Translations under genes and position numbers: made by a program | In this document: positions 11,185-23,243 of the stretch, one piece after another | Numbering within the stretch: position 1 is the first letter of the stretch | Layout: each line of letters begins with the position of its first letter | The notes under the pieces: generated by a model | Databases searched by the model: none | What the model was told of the DNA's origin: nothing | Seen by the model: only the letters and a program-made list of their open reading frames with translations | Assembly: GCA_012845835.1 (NCBI GenBank) | Contig: JABAKD010000030.1 | Location: forward strand, 15,703,210 to 15,767,209 | Reading direction: 5' to 3' | Length of the DNA: 64,000 nt | DNA from: Undaria pinnatifida | Lineage: Eukaryota; Sar; Phaeophyceae; Laminariales; Alariaceae

Positions 11185-12510
11185 TCCAACCAGCTGTGAG
11201 ATCGAATATTTTGTCGAAACTCATCTTTGCAAGCTGTGTGTGATACTATGATCGCGCGTATTACGGGTTGTGTGTCCTCATTAAGGATATAGGTCGGCGA
11301 CTCCCCTTGCAACTACATACAGTGTAGCTATCAGGGTCACCAGGGTAATAATGCTAGTCAGTCTGTCCGCGGAAACTATAAAAACCGTTTCTGAGGGGAC
11401 ATAATCTGACAGCTGTGGAATGAAATGCATCTCATTCAGTTTATCAAGTGAATCCTGTAAGTCGAATAACCGGTGAGGGGAGGGCGGAGTTTTCAAGGGC
11501 GTGGGGGCCTGGTTTTGATCAAAAGGGAGCGGGGGTGGGGGGGGGGGAGGGGGGGGGGGGACGGATGGGGCAGCTCAATTTGTGCGCCGTGGAAACTATA
11601 AATCCTTCAAGGGGATAAATCTGACGGTTGTGGAAATAATGCACCAGTTTATCACAAGGGGGGCGGGGGGCGGGACGGACGGGGCAGCTCAATCAATCTA
11701 TGCATGCGTGGAAACTACACACCCTTGAAGGGGATAAATGTGACGGTTTTGGAAAGAATGCACCAGTTTACCATGTATATTATCCTGTACGTCGTACAAC
11801 CAGTGAGTAGAGGGCGGAGTGTTCGAGGGGGTGGGGGTGGGGTGGGGGGTGGGGAGGTGGGGGGTGGGGGTGAGGGGGTGGGGGGGGTGGGGGGGGGGGC
11901 GAAAGGGCTTTAGGTCGCATAGATGTAGGGGTTTGCTATACGCGTGGTGCTAGGTCTAGGCGATGGTGCGGGTGGTGGGGAAGGAGGGGGCGTTGGGGGC
12001 GCGGGGTGGGTGGGAATTGCAGCAGCGGCATGGATGGTTCTAGAAAGATAATGAGGTGATATCCAGTGCGTGGAAGTGTTTATTACTCTCGCGGATTTCG
12101 AAATTAGGTGGGGCGTTTTGAGCAAGGGAGAGCGGGAAAAAAGGAAAGAAAAGGGGAGGTGGGGGGGGAGAAGGGTTTTCAAGACAAGAGGTTTAGGTCG
12201 CATAATATTAAAATACACTCCAGCTGGGGGATCAGATATTTGGTCGAAACTCATCTTTGCAAGATTGTGTGTGATACTCCGATCGCACGTATTAATCATA
12301 TATGTAGGGGCTTGCTATACGCGTGGTGCTAGGTCTAGGCGATCGTGCGGGTGGTGGGGAAGGAGGGGGCGTTGGAGGGGGGGGGGGGGATGATTGAAAG
12401 CTACGTCATGGATGGCTAGGAAGATAATTACGTGGTATCAATTGCGTAGAAGTGTTTATTACTCTGGCCGATTTTGATTGTAAGTGGGGCGTTTGAACAA
12501 CGGGTTAAAG
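11185..12510 (+). repeat. Modular G-rich interspersed repeat array
   Basis: A recurrent module starts AAAATACACTCCA(GC) and runs through CTGTGAGATCGAA, TCGAAACTCATCTTTGCAAG and GATATAGGTCGGCGACTCCC to GAAACTATAAAAACCG, and ends in G-rich sequence. It is followed by variants of GCGTGGAAACTA...GGGGATAAATSTGACGG (11590-11770) and of CGCGTGGTGCTAGGTCTAGG (11940-12000, 12320-12390). G homopolymer blocks lie at 11525-11560, 11820-11900 and 12375-12390. No gene was found. The same modules recur, in the same order, at 32515-33370. Confidence 0.75.
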
Positions 12511-13084
12511 CTTCATAATTTGTTATTGTACATGGATCGAAAGAGAGAATACGTCAATCGATAGGTACAATCATGTAGTTGACCTTATTTTCTGGCATCG
12601 CTAATTATTAGAAGAAAGAGTTACATATAATTATTGCCAAATGCAACAGGCGAGGCGATGTGGTAATGTAATGTCACAGCCATTGATCACTAGAGGGAGA
12701 AATGCGAATCGTCAGTGTTTGGAAAGGAACGCTTGGTGTACACGCGCGCAATTACGTTACTTCGTCAGTCATACTTCGCTTGGCATAGGTTGGGAGGCGA
12801 TCATGCAGACGGTAAGTACGAAATACCCTACTACGTAATAGGTTGGTAGTAGTGTGGTTCACCACAATTTTAACATATCTGCCTGTAGTTCCTTTTCGCA
12901 TTATTATTGTCTCAAATGTACGATTTTACGCCCATGATTTTCACCGTGCCGATGTGGGGCTCTGAGGTCGCCAAATTCTAAGACGGAGATATATCTTACA
13001 AATACAGCAACTGAGGTGACGTGGACATGCGATGTCACCACTATTGAACGCGAGGGTGACTTTACTTCGTTAGGCATAGTCTAT
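12511..13084. other. No gene recognised
   Basis: AT-rich spacer between two copies of the modular repeat. Two stretches of related wording occur (ATGCAACAGGCGAGGCGATG at 12641 and ACAGCAACTGAGGTGACGTG at 13002), hinting at an old duplication. No coding signal is visible. Confidence 0.4.
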
Positions 13085-13385
13085 GCAATATAAAATAATT
13101 AAATACACTCCAGCTGTGAGATCGAAGATTTTGTCGAAACTCATCTTTGCAAGCTGTGTGTGATACTCCGACCGTGCGTATTACTCGGTGTGTGTCCTCA
13201 TCATAGGGATAGTCTATAGGTCGGCGACTCCCCTTGGAACTACAAGTACAGTGCAGTAGCTTGTACCAGGGTCGACAGGTGATGTTAGTCAGTCTGTGCG
13301 TGGAAACTATAAAAAAGCCCGTTTTTGAGGGGGACAAAATCTGACAGCTGTATGTAGAAAGGGAAATGCATCAGTTCATGAAGTA
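13085..13385 (+). repeat. Modular interspersed repeat, partial copy
   Basis: Another copy of the module starting AAATACACTCCAGCTGTGAG and passing through TCGAAACTCATCTTTGCAAG, GGTCGGCGACTCCCCTTG and TGGAAACTATAAAAAAGCCC. It lacks the G-rich end seen in the copies at 11.2 and 28.2 kb. Confidence 0.75.
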
Positions 13386-14082
13386 CAGTATGTGAGGGTT
13401 TGGGGTAACCCAGGTTCGACTCGCAACTTGGAACTACTTCTCTTATTGTCTTTCGTAGCGTGGAGGACACGCCAGGTTGGGGCAAGGTTCGACGGCGAAC
13501 TAAGTGACGGTAACGATAGAAGTGCCTCGAGGCAACGAGAGGTGCTTCGTAGGCGAGACAGAGAGTCGACAGTGATTACTTGTCAGCGGGAAGCGTGATT
13601 ACCCACCTCTCTGTCATCATTGATTCAGAATCGGCGGAGACTCCACGCCGACCACTATTAGTACAACAAGACACGATATCCCATACCTCTGGAACCGTTC
13701 ATACAAACCTTCACGAGGAGATCTGCCTACGTAACGGTAAAAAGTGTGTCTGCGACCCATATTTCCCCCCAATGTTTAAAAGCTACATACTGGAGAACTC
13801 AACACAGCTTTCGAACATTTAAAGAGGAGACAGGTTTTCAGGTTCTCTAACAAATCAGAGTATTGTGTTGTACTGTGTATGTTTGCACTTGTTCGTTTTT
13901 TGATCATGTCATCCCCTGCGCAGTTAGAACCACGGGCTTGTATGAGCATATTATAATTTTCTAAAATATGTCAGTCACACACTATGAACTACCAGTCTCA
14001 GTGGTGGTATGTACTTTCATTCTTCATTCACCAGAACGGTTATCCGGTCCCGAAATCACCTACTCAACGATCATAAGAGCCA
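13386..14082. other. No gene recognised
   Basis: A pol III B-box-like string (GGTTCGACTC near 13412) occurs without a matching tRNA body. A frame at 13392-13598 is Arg/Glu-rich with no domain. Nothing is callable. Confidence 0.35.
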
Positions 14083-14319
14083 TTCTACGGTAGCCCCCCC
14101 AACTTTTCTTGAACAAAATCGCCGGTTTTGAACCCAGCCCACGGCCGTATCTCCCGAAATACGGTGCCCTTTGCCACCTCGACGTCATCGGTCGATAGCC
14201 CTTCGCGAAACAGAGAATATGTGGAGAGATACTTTTCATAGCACCCTTCTTCGTATCGAGCAGCCACGAAGCGTCCGTTAAAAGAGAACCGCTGGTTTTT
14301 GGGGGGGGCTATCGTGGAA
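14083..14319 (-). mobile_element. MITE, family 1, copy A
   Basis: Terminal inverted repeats are TTCTACGGTAGCCCCCCC on the left and, on the other strand, TTTCCACGATAGCCCCCCCC. The 237 bp element is about three-quarters identical by eye to 63051-63291, which lies in the opposite orientation. An open frame spans both copies, but differences fall at all codon positions, so I read it as non-coding. Confidence 0.7.
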
Positions 14320-15862
14320 AGAATCATAACAATCTTTCACAACGGACGATGGTACTTTACACAAGGCAATAATAATCACGACATTCCTCACCATAATAAA
14401 CGATGTGTGTATTCATGAGACGATTTGATGGCAAGGCTTGGCACACACTTACTTGATGGATAGTATACAAATGTGCTGCACAACGACCTACCAGAAAACG
14501 ATGCATGCAGAGTATGCAACACGGTAAACGATTGATCGATCAAAACGGTAAGAGTCTGCATGACTTGACGATAGTGTGGATGTAACGATGACGGCGCAGT
14601 ATGACGGACTGCGGGTGCATGGTTGACGATAATAAGGTGGTATGTCTCGAGTATTGAAAAAGGCACAATCGACAGAACGGCGAGATCATGACCACGGGTC
14701 ATCAAACGATGGTGGCTGAACAAACGTAATCAGTACACAGATAAATCTGCAAAATGACGAGACTTCCTGCCAGTCAATCAACGGTTGACTGTGTGCAGGT
14801 CGCACGGTAATACGTAATACGGCAGGGGAATATTCCACATATATGTGGATTTCTGTTTTAGGAGTATACAGCTCACGCGCTCGACTGTATGTGTAACTCT
14901 CCAGTCAATCCAACGAAACGATTCTGACACTGGAGAATGCATTACAAAAATGCACCCAGGAGCCTCCAATATCTCGTACAGAACAAACGATGTCCATGAA
15001 TTGATTATTCTCACTGTGGCCAATGCATACTTCAAGTATATGCACACTGTACACAGCTACAATTTATCAACTAACCCACCAATGACGCCCGAGTGTATAC
15101 TGCTTGTACATGCACACCCTTGCGTAACTACTGATTGAACGCCCCGCACACTAACACTTACTACCCCAATGTGTGGCAGTGTCTCTGAACTGTGTACACC
15201 TCTAATTCTACAGACTAGCCCTTTTCACGAGAAAATGGCTTTCTTTTCGTGTGAGGTATTTCCAATCGAAGAAACGAACGGAAACAAACATCCACTTTTG
15301 GTATGAAACCAGGACCTCAGCTGTTGGGCAGCAGCAATCGAGTATCCAACCATGACTCGATACGTGGGCACTACTCCACGAAATACGTCCAAGCAACCAC
15401 CAAAGAAAGGACTCGTGAGTGTTGCGACTCATGTGTCAACGACGCAGTATTGACGAACGAAACCCTGCCGGGAAAAAACAAAAATAGTGGGGGTGGTGCA
15501 ACGATACAGATGACAAGGGACTCCCAGAAGGACGGAGGGTGGTACTGGGGCTTGTTTCAGGACGACTGAGCAACTCGTTTACTCTTTGTACTTTTGGGAG
15601 GATCAAATACGTGTGGATCTTCAGCTAGAATCCTTGAACGATACGCCCTGATCATCTCATGGCATTGAGGCACAACGTTGACGTGTCTCCAAATAAATGC
15701 CTAAATTGGACGAATTATCTTTAGCGAGGAAATGACATTGAAAATTCGTCAGTGAGGAATAACCAGGCCCACGCTTGCGACCTTCGATAGCTCCAATAGA
15801 ATAGGGGCCGATGTGCACGGTAAGCACAGAGCCGTCTAGATCAGATACCGGTAACGTTGTTC
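14320..15862. other. No gene recognised
   Basis: No recognisable coding sequence. Several frames of 70-110 residues occur on both strands, none with a domain. The right end (15570-15862) should contain the 3' LTR of the minus-strand gypsy element, but I could not match it to any repeat on the other side, so the LTR is lost or too diverged. Confidence 0.4.
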
Positions 15863-17393
15863 CTAGAAAAAATCATCGAGTGCGGTAAAATCCGGTACGG
15901 AACTAGTCACGTCATTATGGTATGCCTTGATACGACCTAAATGGACAGATGTTTCCGCAAGTTCACCATCTCTCGCAACACGACAAATTACTGGTGCTAA
16001 CTGTGAAAGCACAGTAAAGGGGCCACTCCAGGGACTAATTAGTTTGGGGTTAGGTCCATCAGCAACGGTATAGGGACAGTGTACTAGCACTTGATCCCCA
16101 GGCTGATGTTGCGGAATCGACAATTTCTTGTTAGATTCTGACTGCTTGTCGGCACGCTCCTGTGATTGCGAAGAGCAAATTCGTACGCGAGTTGCAGATT
16201 TTCAACGGTGCGACGGGAATAATCCAGTCGGGTTCCAGAACCAGACGTACACGGGACGCCGATAATTATGTCAACGGGTAACGAAGCTCTACGGCCGGAC
16301 ATTAAATACCGAGGGGTTTCCTCGAGCGTCTTGTTGTAAGCGGTATTATGGGCAAGCTGAATAAATGGTAATAATTCTTCCCAATTGTCGTATTTGACGT
16401 TCGCGTACATCACCAACATATTATGCGTTGTACTATGCACACGCTCTAACACTGAATTGCCTTGTGGGCGATACGCTGACGTGCGCGTCTTCTTGAACCC
16501 AAATACGGATTGCAATTCTTTAACGAGCTCGTTTTCGAACTCGCTTCCTAAATCGCTGTGTAAGGTTTCAGGAGCTGAGAAAACGGAGAAAGCACGTTCT
16601 ATAAGAACGCGGGCGATTGTAGCAGCTGACTTGTCATTAATCGCAACTAAAACAGGAAAATGAGTCAGGTGATTTATCACGGATATTACATACTTCGAGT
16701 TATTCGACGACGACTTGTACTCTACTAAACCGATAGCCACACGTTGAAACGGACGGGAAACGGGACGATGACCAACAGGTAATTTCGGAGGACAGTGTGA
16801 CGTCTTACGATGTTGGCATGACGAACAGCATTTAATGTGCTTTGCTACGTCTTTCGACATAGTAGGCCACCAATAACGATCTCGGATTTTATCGAACGTA
16901 GCTTTAAAAGCTAGATGACCTCCAAACACCGGTAGATCATAACACGAGTGGACGATTAATTTCCGTGAAGCGGTGGGCACGGCGAGTTGGTCTGGAACGA
17001 ACTGCGTTTACGCAGATTACCCCGTAAATACGACCGGAATAATATTTCTTCGTTAAAAGAATAATGACTCAAGCTGTTCCTGGTTTCGCCATCTGGGACG
17101 GGTACGGTAACAGGTGCTCTCACGTATTCGATATACGGACCGAACTCAGCACGTTGTTCTTCCAGTAATTGTTCTGGGTCAAGCAACGGAAACAGAGACA
17201 CTGCACTAGCAAACAATTCGCTATCCTTCTGTACAAGGTCTACGTCTTCGAGGTTTTGTGAAGATAGTTGGAAATCGCGAGGCCCAGGTGCACGATACGG
17301 TCCATCGCTCGGAACGTTTGGGTAGATAGATGCAAGGGCTGGCTCCTGCGGTAACGGTTCTTCTTCCACTTCACCAAGCAATCGAGACAGCAC
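15863..17393 (-). pseudogene. Ty3/gypsy integrase remnant
   Basis: The zinc-binding N-terminus is recognisable as GGHLAFKATFDKIRDRYWWP followed by CCSSCQ (HHCC type). The core follows, with LHSDLGSEFEN holding the second catalytic Asp and SVLERVHSTTHN holding the Glu. The first catalytic Asp appears replaced by Gly in VAIGLVEYKS, so the DDE triad is incomplete. The C-terminal segment (PGDQVLVHCP, PKLISPWSGPFTVL), typical of the integrase C-terminal domain, continues in another frame from about 16123. A linker from RNase H to integrase is at 17393-16956. At least two frameshifts are needed. In an active element this enzyme inserts the cDNA into the genome. Confidence 0.85.
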
Positions 17394-18695
17394 GTCACTA
17401 CGTTTGATTTTCCCGTGACATGTTTAACGGTACAATCAAAGTTTTGCAACGCAATAGCCCAACGAGTAAGCGTAATGGACGTATCCTGCATGTAGATGGG
17501 TCAATGGTTGATGATCAGTGATCACCGTGAAGTGTTCCCAAATTAATACCGTCTCCAGTGAGCGAGTGTAAGTACGACTCCACAACACTCTTTCATTGTC
17601 GCCGAGTAATGGCGTTGCCCATGTTTGAATCGTTGACTAAAATACGCGATCATGTCAAGATCAGACTTCGAGTCGTCATTTTTCGACGGCTGAGCAAGAA
17701 AAGCGCCAACTCCTATCTCATTGGCATCTACATGCACAATGAATTCACGCTCAAAATCAGAGAATTCCAAGACTGGGGCTGACATCAGTAAACGTTTAAT
17801 GTGAGCAAACGCGGTTTCTTGCGTTTTTCCCCAGGCTTTCTTAAAGCGTGATCTAGTTGCAAATTCTTTATGGGTGAGATCAACAAGTGGTGCGGTTACT
17901 TCGGCGAGATTCGGCACGAAACGACGTACAAAATTCATCACCCCTAAAACGGAACGAAGATCTTTGATGAAGGTGGGAATAGGTAGCTCTTTGCCACGAT
18001 CTTTCCCAACTGCAACCCCTTCAGCAGAAATAACATGGCCTAAATATGCAACCGATTTAGGACCGAACGCTAGTTTAGACGACTTCAGGGTGAGACCAGT
18101 TGCTTGCAACGCTGCAAGCATGTTTTCTAACGATTTCAAATGATTCTCCCAGGTTGTGGACAAAACGCAGAGATCGTCCATGTGAATAAGCAACTCGGGA
18201 AAATGGCCCAACGTTTTATGAGCCATTTCTGTGAAAAGCCACGGGGCATTACAAACACCACATGGCATACGTTTATAACAGTACTTGCCAGAATTAGTGA
18301 CAGATGCTGAAGTCTCGACATGATCAGGGTGAACGGAAATCTGCCAATAAGCGCTTTGGACGTCAGCGACACTGATAAATTTGGCGCCTCCGACCATGCC
18401 AATGTTGTCCTCAAGAATAGCCATCGGCCAGGTCTTGCGGATAAAGTGTTTGTTTGTTGTACTTCAATAATCAACACAGAAACGAGGTTGACCATCCTTG
18501 CGAGCTACGATGGTAACGGGAGATCCCCACGGGCTAAAGCGCTCCTCTATTATATCATCGTTGAGCATATCCTGAACACACTTATTGATCACGGCTTCAG
18601 TGGGCGGGTTAGCTCTATACGGACGACGGCTCACAGGTTTGGTATGAGCGGGAAGGGGAAACGTTGCTTCGGCAGTGTTGCACTTACCCAACGCC
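17240..18695 (-). pseudogene. Ty3/gypsy reverse transcriptase and RNase H remnant
   Basis: Fingers region: SPWGSPVTIVARKDGQPRFC (18464-18691), then a stop. Palm: SAYWQISVHPDHVETSASV, then KRMPCGVCNAPWLFTEMAHK, and the catalytic box as IHMDDLCVLS, where the usual Tyr of YMDD is His. Thumb: VAYLGHVISAEGVAV. RNase H begins at DFEREFIVHVDANEIGVGAF and its tail lies at 17491-17240 (ITLTRWAIALQNFDC, then HVTGKSNVVTCCLDCL, where the conserved Asp/Ala context has drifted). Stops and frameshifts separate the blocks. In an active element this enzyme copies RNA into DNA. Confidence 0.88.
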
Positions 18696-19025
18696 GCTCG
18701 TGATAACGATAAAACAGGACGGTATTTTGCACATAAATCCAGTATTGCTGACTGCCGTTCAACGGGGAAAGTAGTCTACAAATGCTCTGGATAGTGGCGA
18801 AATAATTTCAGCACGTGCTGCTGCAATTAATTTCGGTCGGGGTATTAGGTGTTGCGGCTACAACATGCACATGCAGCTGAGTAGGAGACACGACGGCAGC
18901 ACAAGACAATTTTCCAAATTCTAATCCTGCGTGGAGGGCAAGAGACTCGGAAGATGGGTCAGCTATTTGAACGGCAATTGATCAATCTGCTGCTAGCCAC
19001 GTGGTGAGGATGCGAGCTACGATAA

Positions 19026-19640
19026 CTAGCTCAAATTCGGCCGGTCGCAAGACATCTCATTTTTCGAGAGTATCCGCGGTTCAATAATAACTTCCGTGTC
19101 TTGGAGTGGTTTGATGTCTGTAAAAGCAGGGATGACGGCACTGTGACGGGGGCGTAAATCGATACGATTGCACAATGTTACAGCGTGTACCTCGGAATCT
19201 TTGTGCACCGCGGCTACGGAACGCAATACAGTGCATGAGGTCACCTGGGAACGAGCATCAGGCGACCTATGGGTAGCTGGAATAGTGACAGTATTAGACG
19301 AGAAAGTCAAACGTTGACTTTTCCAGTCGAGTATAGCCCCAAAACGAGACATGACATCATTATCAAGCAATGTCTGGTCAGGCCCTAACGATGGGATAAC
19401 GAGTGCATCAATACGACGTGTGTTGTCACCCAGGGTAAGAGACGACTTAACAAATCTCAAGATCTCGAGCGACGAGCCGTTGGCTGCACTCAGAGACATG
19501 CACAATGGTGGGACGTATTCAACCCGGGCCTTACACAAGGTTGGACGTCGTTTAAAAATAATGGCGAAACACATGTAATGTCGCTTGCTGAGTCAACAGT
19601 CGAGCCAGAAACAGCAAAACCATTAGTCTAACTATCCCGC
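19026..19640 (-). pseudogene. Gypsy retropepsin-like protease remnant
   Basis: The flap and C-terminal part reads in one frame from 19574 to 19026 (DALVIPSLGPDQTLLDNDVM, a retropepsin-like ILGxD region). The active-site region is just upstream in another frame, as VDSASDIT in place of the usual D-T/S-G-A. The frame change between the two and the missing Gly indicate decay. Its place directly upstream of reverse transcriptase supports the call. The gag-like stretch 20069-19632 has no recognisable capsid or zinc knuckle. Confidence 0.55.
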
Positions 19641-20069
19641 GGATACGAATCCGCCAAAGGGAAAAAGAGAGGGAACCAGATGATTCTTTCGAGAGAGCGA
19701 AGGGCTGAACCACGAATTGTTTTTGTTATTGGTATTGTAAGGGCATCCGCTATTTACTGTTGTATTACAATCGACCGCACGGCGTTTCGATCTTGCACCT
19801 ACTGGAACAGCAGTACTACTAGCGGTGTCCCTCGTCTGACCACGACGAGGTTCAGAAGGAGAGCTACTATCGGTAATCGAATTACACCCACAAGACAAAT
19901 TCGCAGCACTCACGGGGTGCTGTTTTGACAACCTACTATCCGGTACACTCTCACAATCACCCGCAGCAAACAAAATCACAGCAGACACGGGTTGCCGTGT
20001 TGATGAGCTACGATCCATGGCGGTACTCTTTTTTCTGGTGTGCAAGCGGCGCAAATATTTTTTATGCAA

Positions 20070-20830
20070 AAGCTGAGGTTTTTCAATTTTTATATAAAAA
20101 ATAAAAATAAAGGACGAAACGGAATCAGGGTTGTTGTTGTTGTTCTCACATTAACTCGCATAATCAAGTCCGTGGTCACAGGACAGACTCCAGTCACTCT
20201 GTCTGGAGCTGAAGAATATCCCAGGGAAAAACACAAACAAACCAAAGGTGGTACACGCATATATCACAACTGACGCAATTCATGCCTCCACCAGAAACAT
20301 ATAAAAGTGAAATCGGGAGTCAGCCTACGATGTGCCAGGTCCATACCGGTGCATGCGTCTCATTACTCACGCCTGGAGAAACGGATTATACCGCTTGCCA
20401 CCCAAGAAAGACTACCACGTATATATTGCACGTAGTACTTATCACTACGCATACGCACGACAGACGCAAGTCAATTGGAAAAAAAGATTCAAAGAAAAGA
20501 AAAGAAGATAAAGGAAAGGAAAGAAACGACAAAAAAACGAAAAAACGAAAAAGGAAAGGATAGGAAAGAAAAGACAACAAAAGCAAGACAGGACGAGGCA
20601 AGAAGAGGAGGCAAGGAAAGGAAAAGAGAAAAAAATGTCATACTAGCAGACCCTAGGAACTGGCTAAAGACGGTATTGGGCTCATAGAGGGTATCAAGTG
20701 CATCGTCAATGGCACTGGGGAGAGAACGCAACATGGCGAAGAAGTCAGTGCGGTCTTACGCTATCTTGTGACGGCCATTGGAAGGCCCATAAATTTCAAG
20801 ACGATGATGGCCAGACCCAGACTTCAGTCG
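20070..20830. repeat. Unassigned spacer with purine-rich tract
   Basis: No gene. 20468-20640 is an almost pure A/G stretch (GAAAAGAAAAGAAGATAAAG and similar), ending near the C/T tract of the LINE. A short plus-strand frame at 20330-20375 (CQVHTGACVSLL) resembles a protease active site but is isolated. Confidence 0.6.
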
Positions 20831-20841
20831 CTTGGGCAGGA

Positions 20842-21177
20842 CGCCCCCCCTTCCCCTCCCCTCCCTTCCCCCCTTCCCCCCCCCCCCCCTTCACCCCCTT
20901 CGCCCCCCCCCCTTCCCCCCCCCCTCCCTTCCCCCCTCCCCTTCCCCCCCCCCCTTCCCCCCCCCCCTCCTCCCCCCTTCCCCCCCCCCCTTCCCCCTCC
21001 TCCCTTCCCCTCCCCCCCTCCCCCCCCCCCCCTCCCTTCCCCTCCCCCCCTTCCCCCCCCCCTTCCCCCCTCCCCTCCCCCCCCCCCCCTCCTCCCCCCC
21101 CCTTCCCCCCCCCCCTTCCCCCCTCCCCTCCCCTCCCCCCTCCCCCCCCCCTTCCCCCTAAACCCCCCCTCCCCCCG
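20842..21177. repeat. 340 bp C/T-only tract (LINE 3' end)
   Basis: Almost every base on the plus strand is C or T, in a pattern of CCCTTCCCCC units with very few interruptions. The other strand is G/A with many runs of four or more G. It produces long Pro-rich and Gly-rich apparent frames that are not genes. Mirror-symmetric homopurine tracts can adopt triplex or G-quadruplex forms. Confidence 0.9.
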
Positions 21178-21429
21178 GCCGCTTAGAGATGCCGACGGTG
21201 GGTGGCGCTGCCACAGCCTATGCGCGTCGCTCTGCAGCTTTGCGTCTCCCCGTTTCATGCCAATTCCGCATGAACAACTCGGCTCCCTCCTTTACTCGTC
21301 GAAACCATCTGCCGGCCTTCTGAGCAGCCTTTCGCCACCCTTCGAATTTCATTCCAAAGACCGACATATCCTCCTTCAGATGAACCATCCAGTCCTTGTC
21401 TTACCCCCCTGAGTAGCCCTTACCCCCAA

Positions 21430-23133
21430 CAAGCTCCCTACACATCACCCTTTGTGGCAGACGCTCCTCCCCCATACGTGCTACGAATCCCGCAAACAAT
21501 ATCCTTTATTTGCGCACTATCGCCTCTATGCTCTCGGAAGCTGTCTTGGCAAGCGCGCCGGCGTACAAAAGGGTGTGGTCGTCGCGATTCCGTTTCCGCC
21601 CTCCAAGGCATCGGAGGAGCATGGAGTGGTGAACCTGTCGTAGCCTGTCATAGTCAGGCTTCCTCGGGCTCCACGTCATGCCACCGTAAAGCAGTGTCTC
21701 GATCACCTCAGCTTTCAGCAACCGCACCTTCAACCGTAAGCGCGCACCCGGGCGATCATAGATTTCCATCTTGTACCGCTGGAAGCACGCCCAGGCCCTC
21801 TGAAGACGCCGCGTTATTTCGATGTTAAGGTCTCTGTCTGCGGTGATAGCCCCGCCCAAGTGCACAAACTCGATTGTTTGTTTGTAAACCTGGCCGGCTG
21901 CGTTGATTGTGAAGGACACGTTTCCCCCGCCTTTGGTTTGCAGGCACATAATCTCTGTTTTTGCCTCGGAGACCGTAGGGAGACCGTAGGCCCGAACGAC
22001 GAGCACGCAGTCACGATCACCGTCATCATCCTCTCCAGCCCTTCTGATGATCGCGATACGATGCCCGCATCGTCCGCGTACAGCATACCCCACAATCTCT
22101 GCACCTCCTCCCCCTCCTTCCCCCTCCGCCCGTCGACTTCGCCTGTGCGTGAAGTGCCATTTTTCTCGCCTTTCTCCTTTCGTTGGAGCTGCACCATGTT
22201 GTCCGTGATGGCTGCATCAGCGAGGAAGCGTTTTTCGGCCACACGCAGTACCGCCGTGAAAAACATATTGAACAGCAGTGGTGCGAGCACGCATCCTTGC
22301 CTGAGATCTTGCCCCATGTCGAACTTATCCGAGCACTCTCCATCATCCAACCGCACGCATGCTTGCATGCCGTCGTGGAGTTGGCGGATGACGGCGAGCA
22401 TTCAAGGTGGCACGCCAAAACGAGCAAGAACATCCCACAGAAGGGTTCGGTCGACGGAGTCATATGATTTGGTGAGGTCGATAAAGCGTAAGTACAAGGG
22501 GATGTCCTTCTCCCGCGCCAGTTGCTGCAGTCGTCGTACTACGAACATCATGTCAACCGTCTAGCGTTGGGGTCTGAACCCACACTGTTCCTCCGGCAGA
22601 ATGTTCTCGCGTTCGCAATAGCCACTCAGGCGACCTGCGATGACTTTGAGGAGCACTTTGCCGGCGTGAACCACGAGGGAGATGCCACGACAATTGCTAC
22701 ACTCAGTCCGATCTTTCTTCTTGTGAAGCACCTTAGTCGTTGCATCTTTCCATTGTTGTGGCACGTCACCTCCCCTCCACACAGCGACGACGATATCGTG
22801 GAAGTTTCAGAGATTGTTCAATTCTCCTTTGTCGGTCAAAACCTTCAAGAGATCGGCCGGGAGACCATCGGGCCCTACCGCCTTTCTGGTCGCCAACGCA
22901 CGGATCGCCTCCTCTACTTCGTACCTAGACGGGACATCGTCCAGTGGTCTGCACGGGGGCCACTGCTTAAGCTCGTCCACAATGCTCCGGTCGAGGGTCG
23001 GCGACTTGGTGTTAAGCAGTTTGTGAAACCACCTCACCCACCGCTCGCGGATGAGGGCATTATCCCGCAGCAATCGACCTTCCTCGTCTTTGATGTACTG
23101 CGAGTTAAACGTCCTCTTCCCTTCCACATCCAT
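21430..23133 (-). pseudogene. LINE reverse transcriptase remnant
   Basis: Motifs in order from 23133 downward: KAVGPDGLPADLLKVL (LINE RT motif 0/1), [20 protein letters not shown] then [20 protein letters not shown] and [10 protein letters not shown], then a stop; FIDLTKSYDSVDRTLLWDVL with the first catalytic Asp, then a stop; DMGQDLRQGCVLAPLLFNMF; and the catalytic LYADDAGIVS. The thumb and connection follow after a frameshift (TIEFVHLGGAIT, NIEITRRLQRAWACFQRYK). The FADD/YADD box is intact, but at least two stops and one frameshift inactivate the copy. Confidence 0.88.
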
Positions 23134-23243
23134 CCCCTTGAGGTGTTTGTAGAAGTCAAATTGATCACCTTCTCGGATACGCCCTTCGAGTTGGCTAACG
23201 TAATCTTCGAAAAACCTTTGTACAGCTTCCGCCCGCGTGCGTT

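Larger units (their letters stand above)
15863..20069 (-). mobile_element. Decayed Ty3/gypsy retrotransposon
   Basis: On the minus strand the order is a gag-like remnant (20069-19632), protease (19640-19026), reverse transcriptase (18695-17543), RNase H (17500-17240) and integrase (17393-15863), the Ty3/gypsy (Metaviridae-type) order. Reading requires many frame changes and in-frame stops. Several catalytic residues are replaced. No LTR pair could be recognised, so true ends may lie beyond the stated limits. The element is an old, inactive copy. Confidence 0.85.

Noticed and set aside
14085-14327. Conserved 80-residue protein shared with 63.1 kb
   Set aside because: The similarity follows the MITE ends, and substitutions are not concentrated at third codon positions.
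20330-20375. Plus-strand aspartic protease active site (VHTGACVSLL)
   Set aside because: The catalytic Asp position is His, the match is short, and no other retroelement domain lies beside it on that strand.
15100-20800. LTR pair for the minus-strand gypsy element
   Set aside because: No matching direct repeats could be found by eye on the two sides of the coding region.
20824-21412. Long Pro-rich and Gly-rich open frames
   Set aside because: They are translations of a C/T-only tract, open in several frames on both strands.
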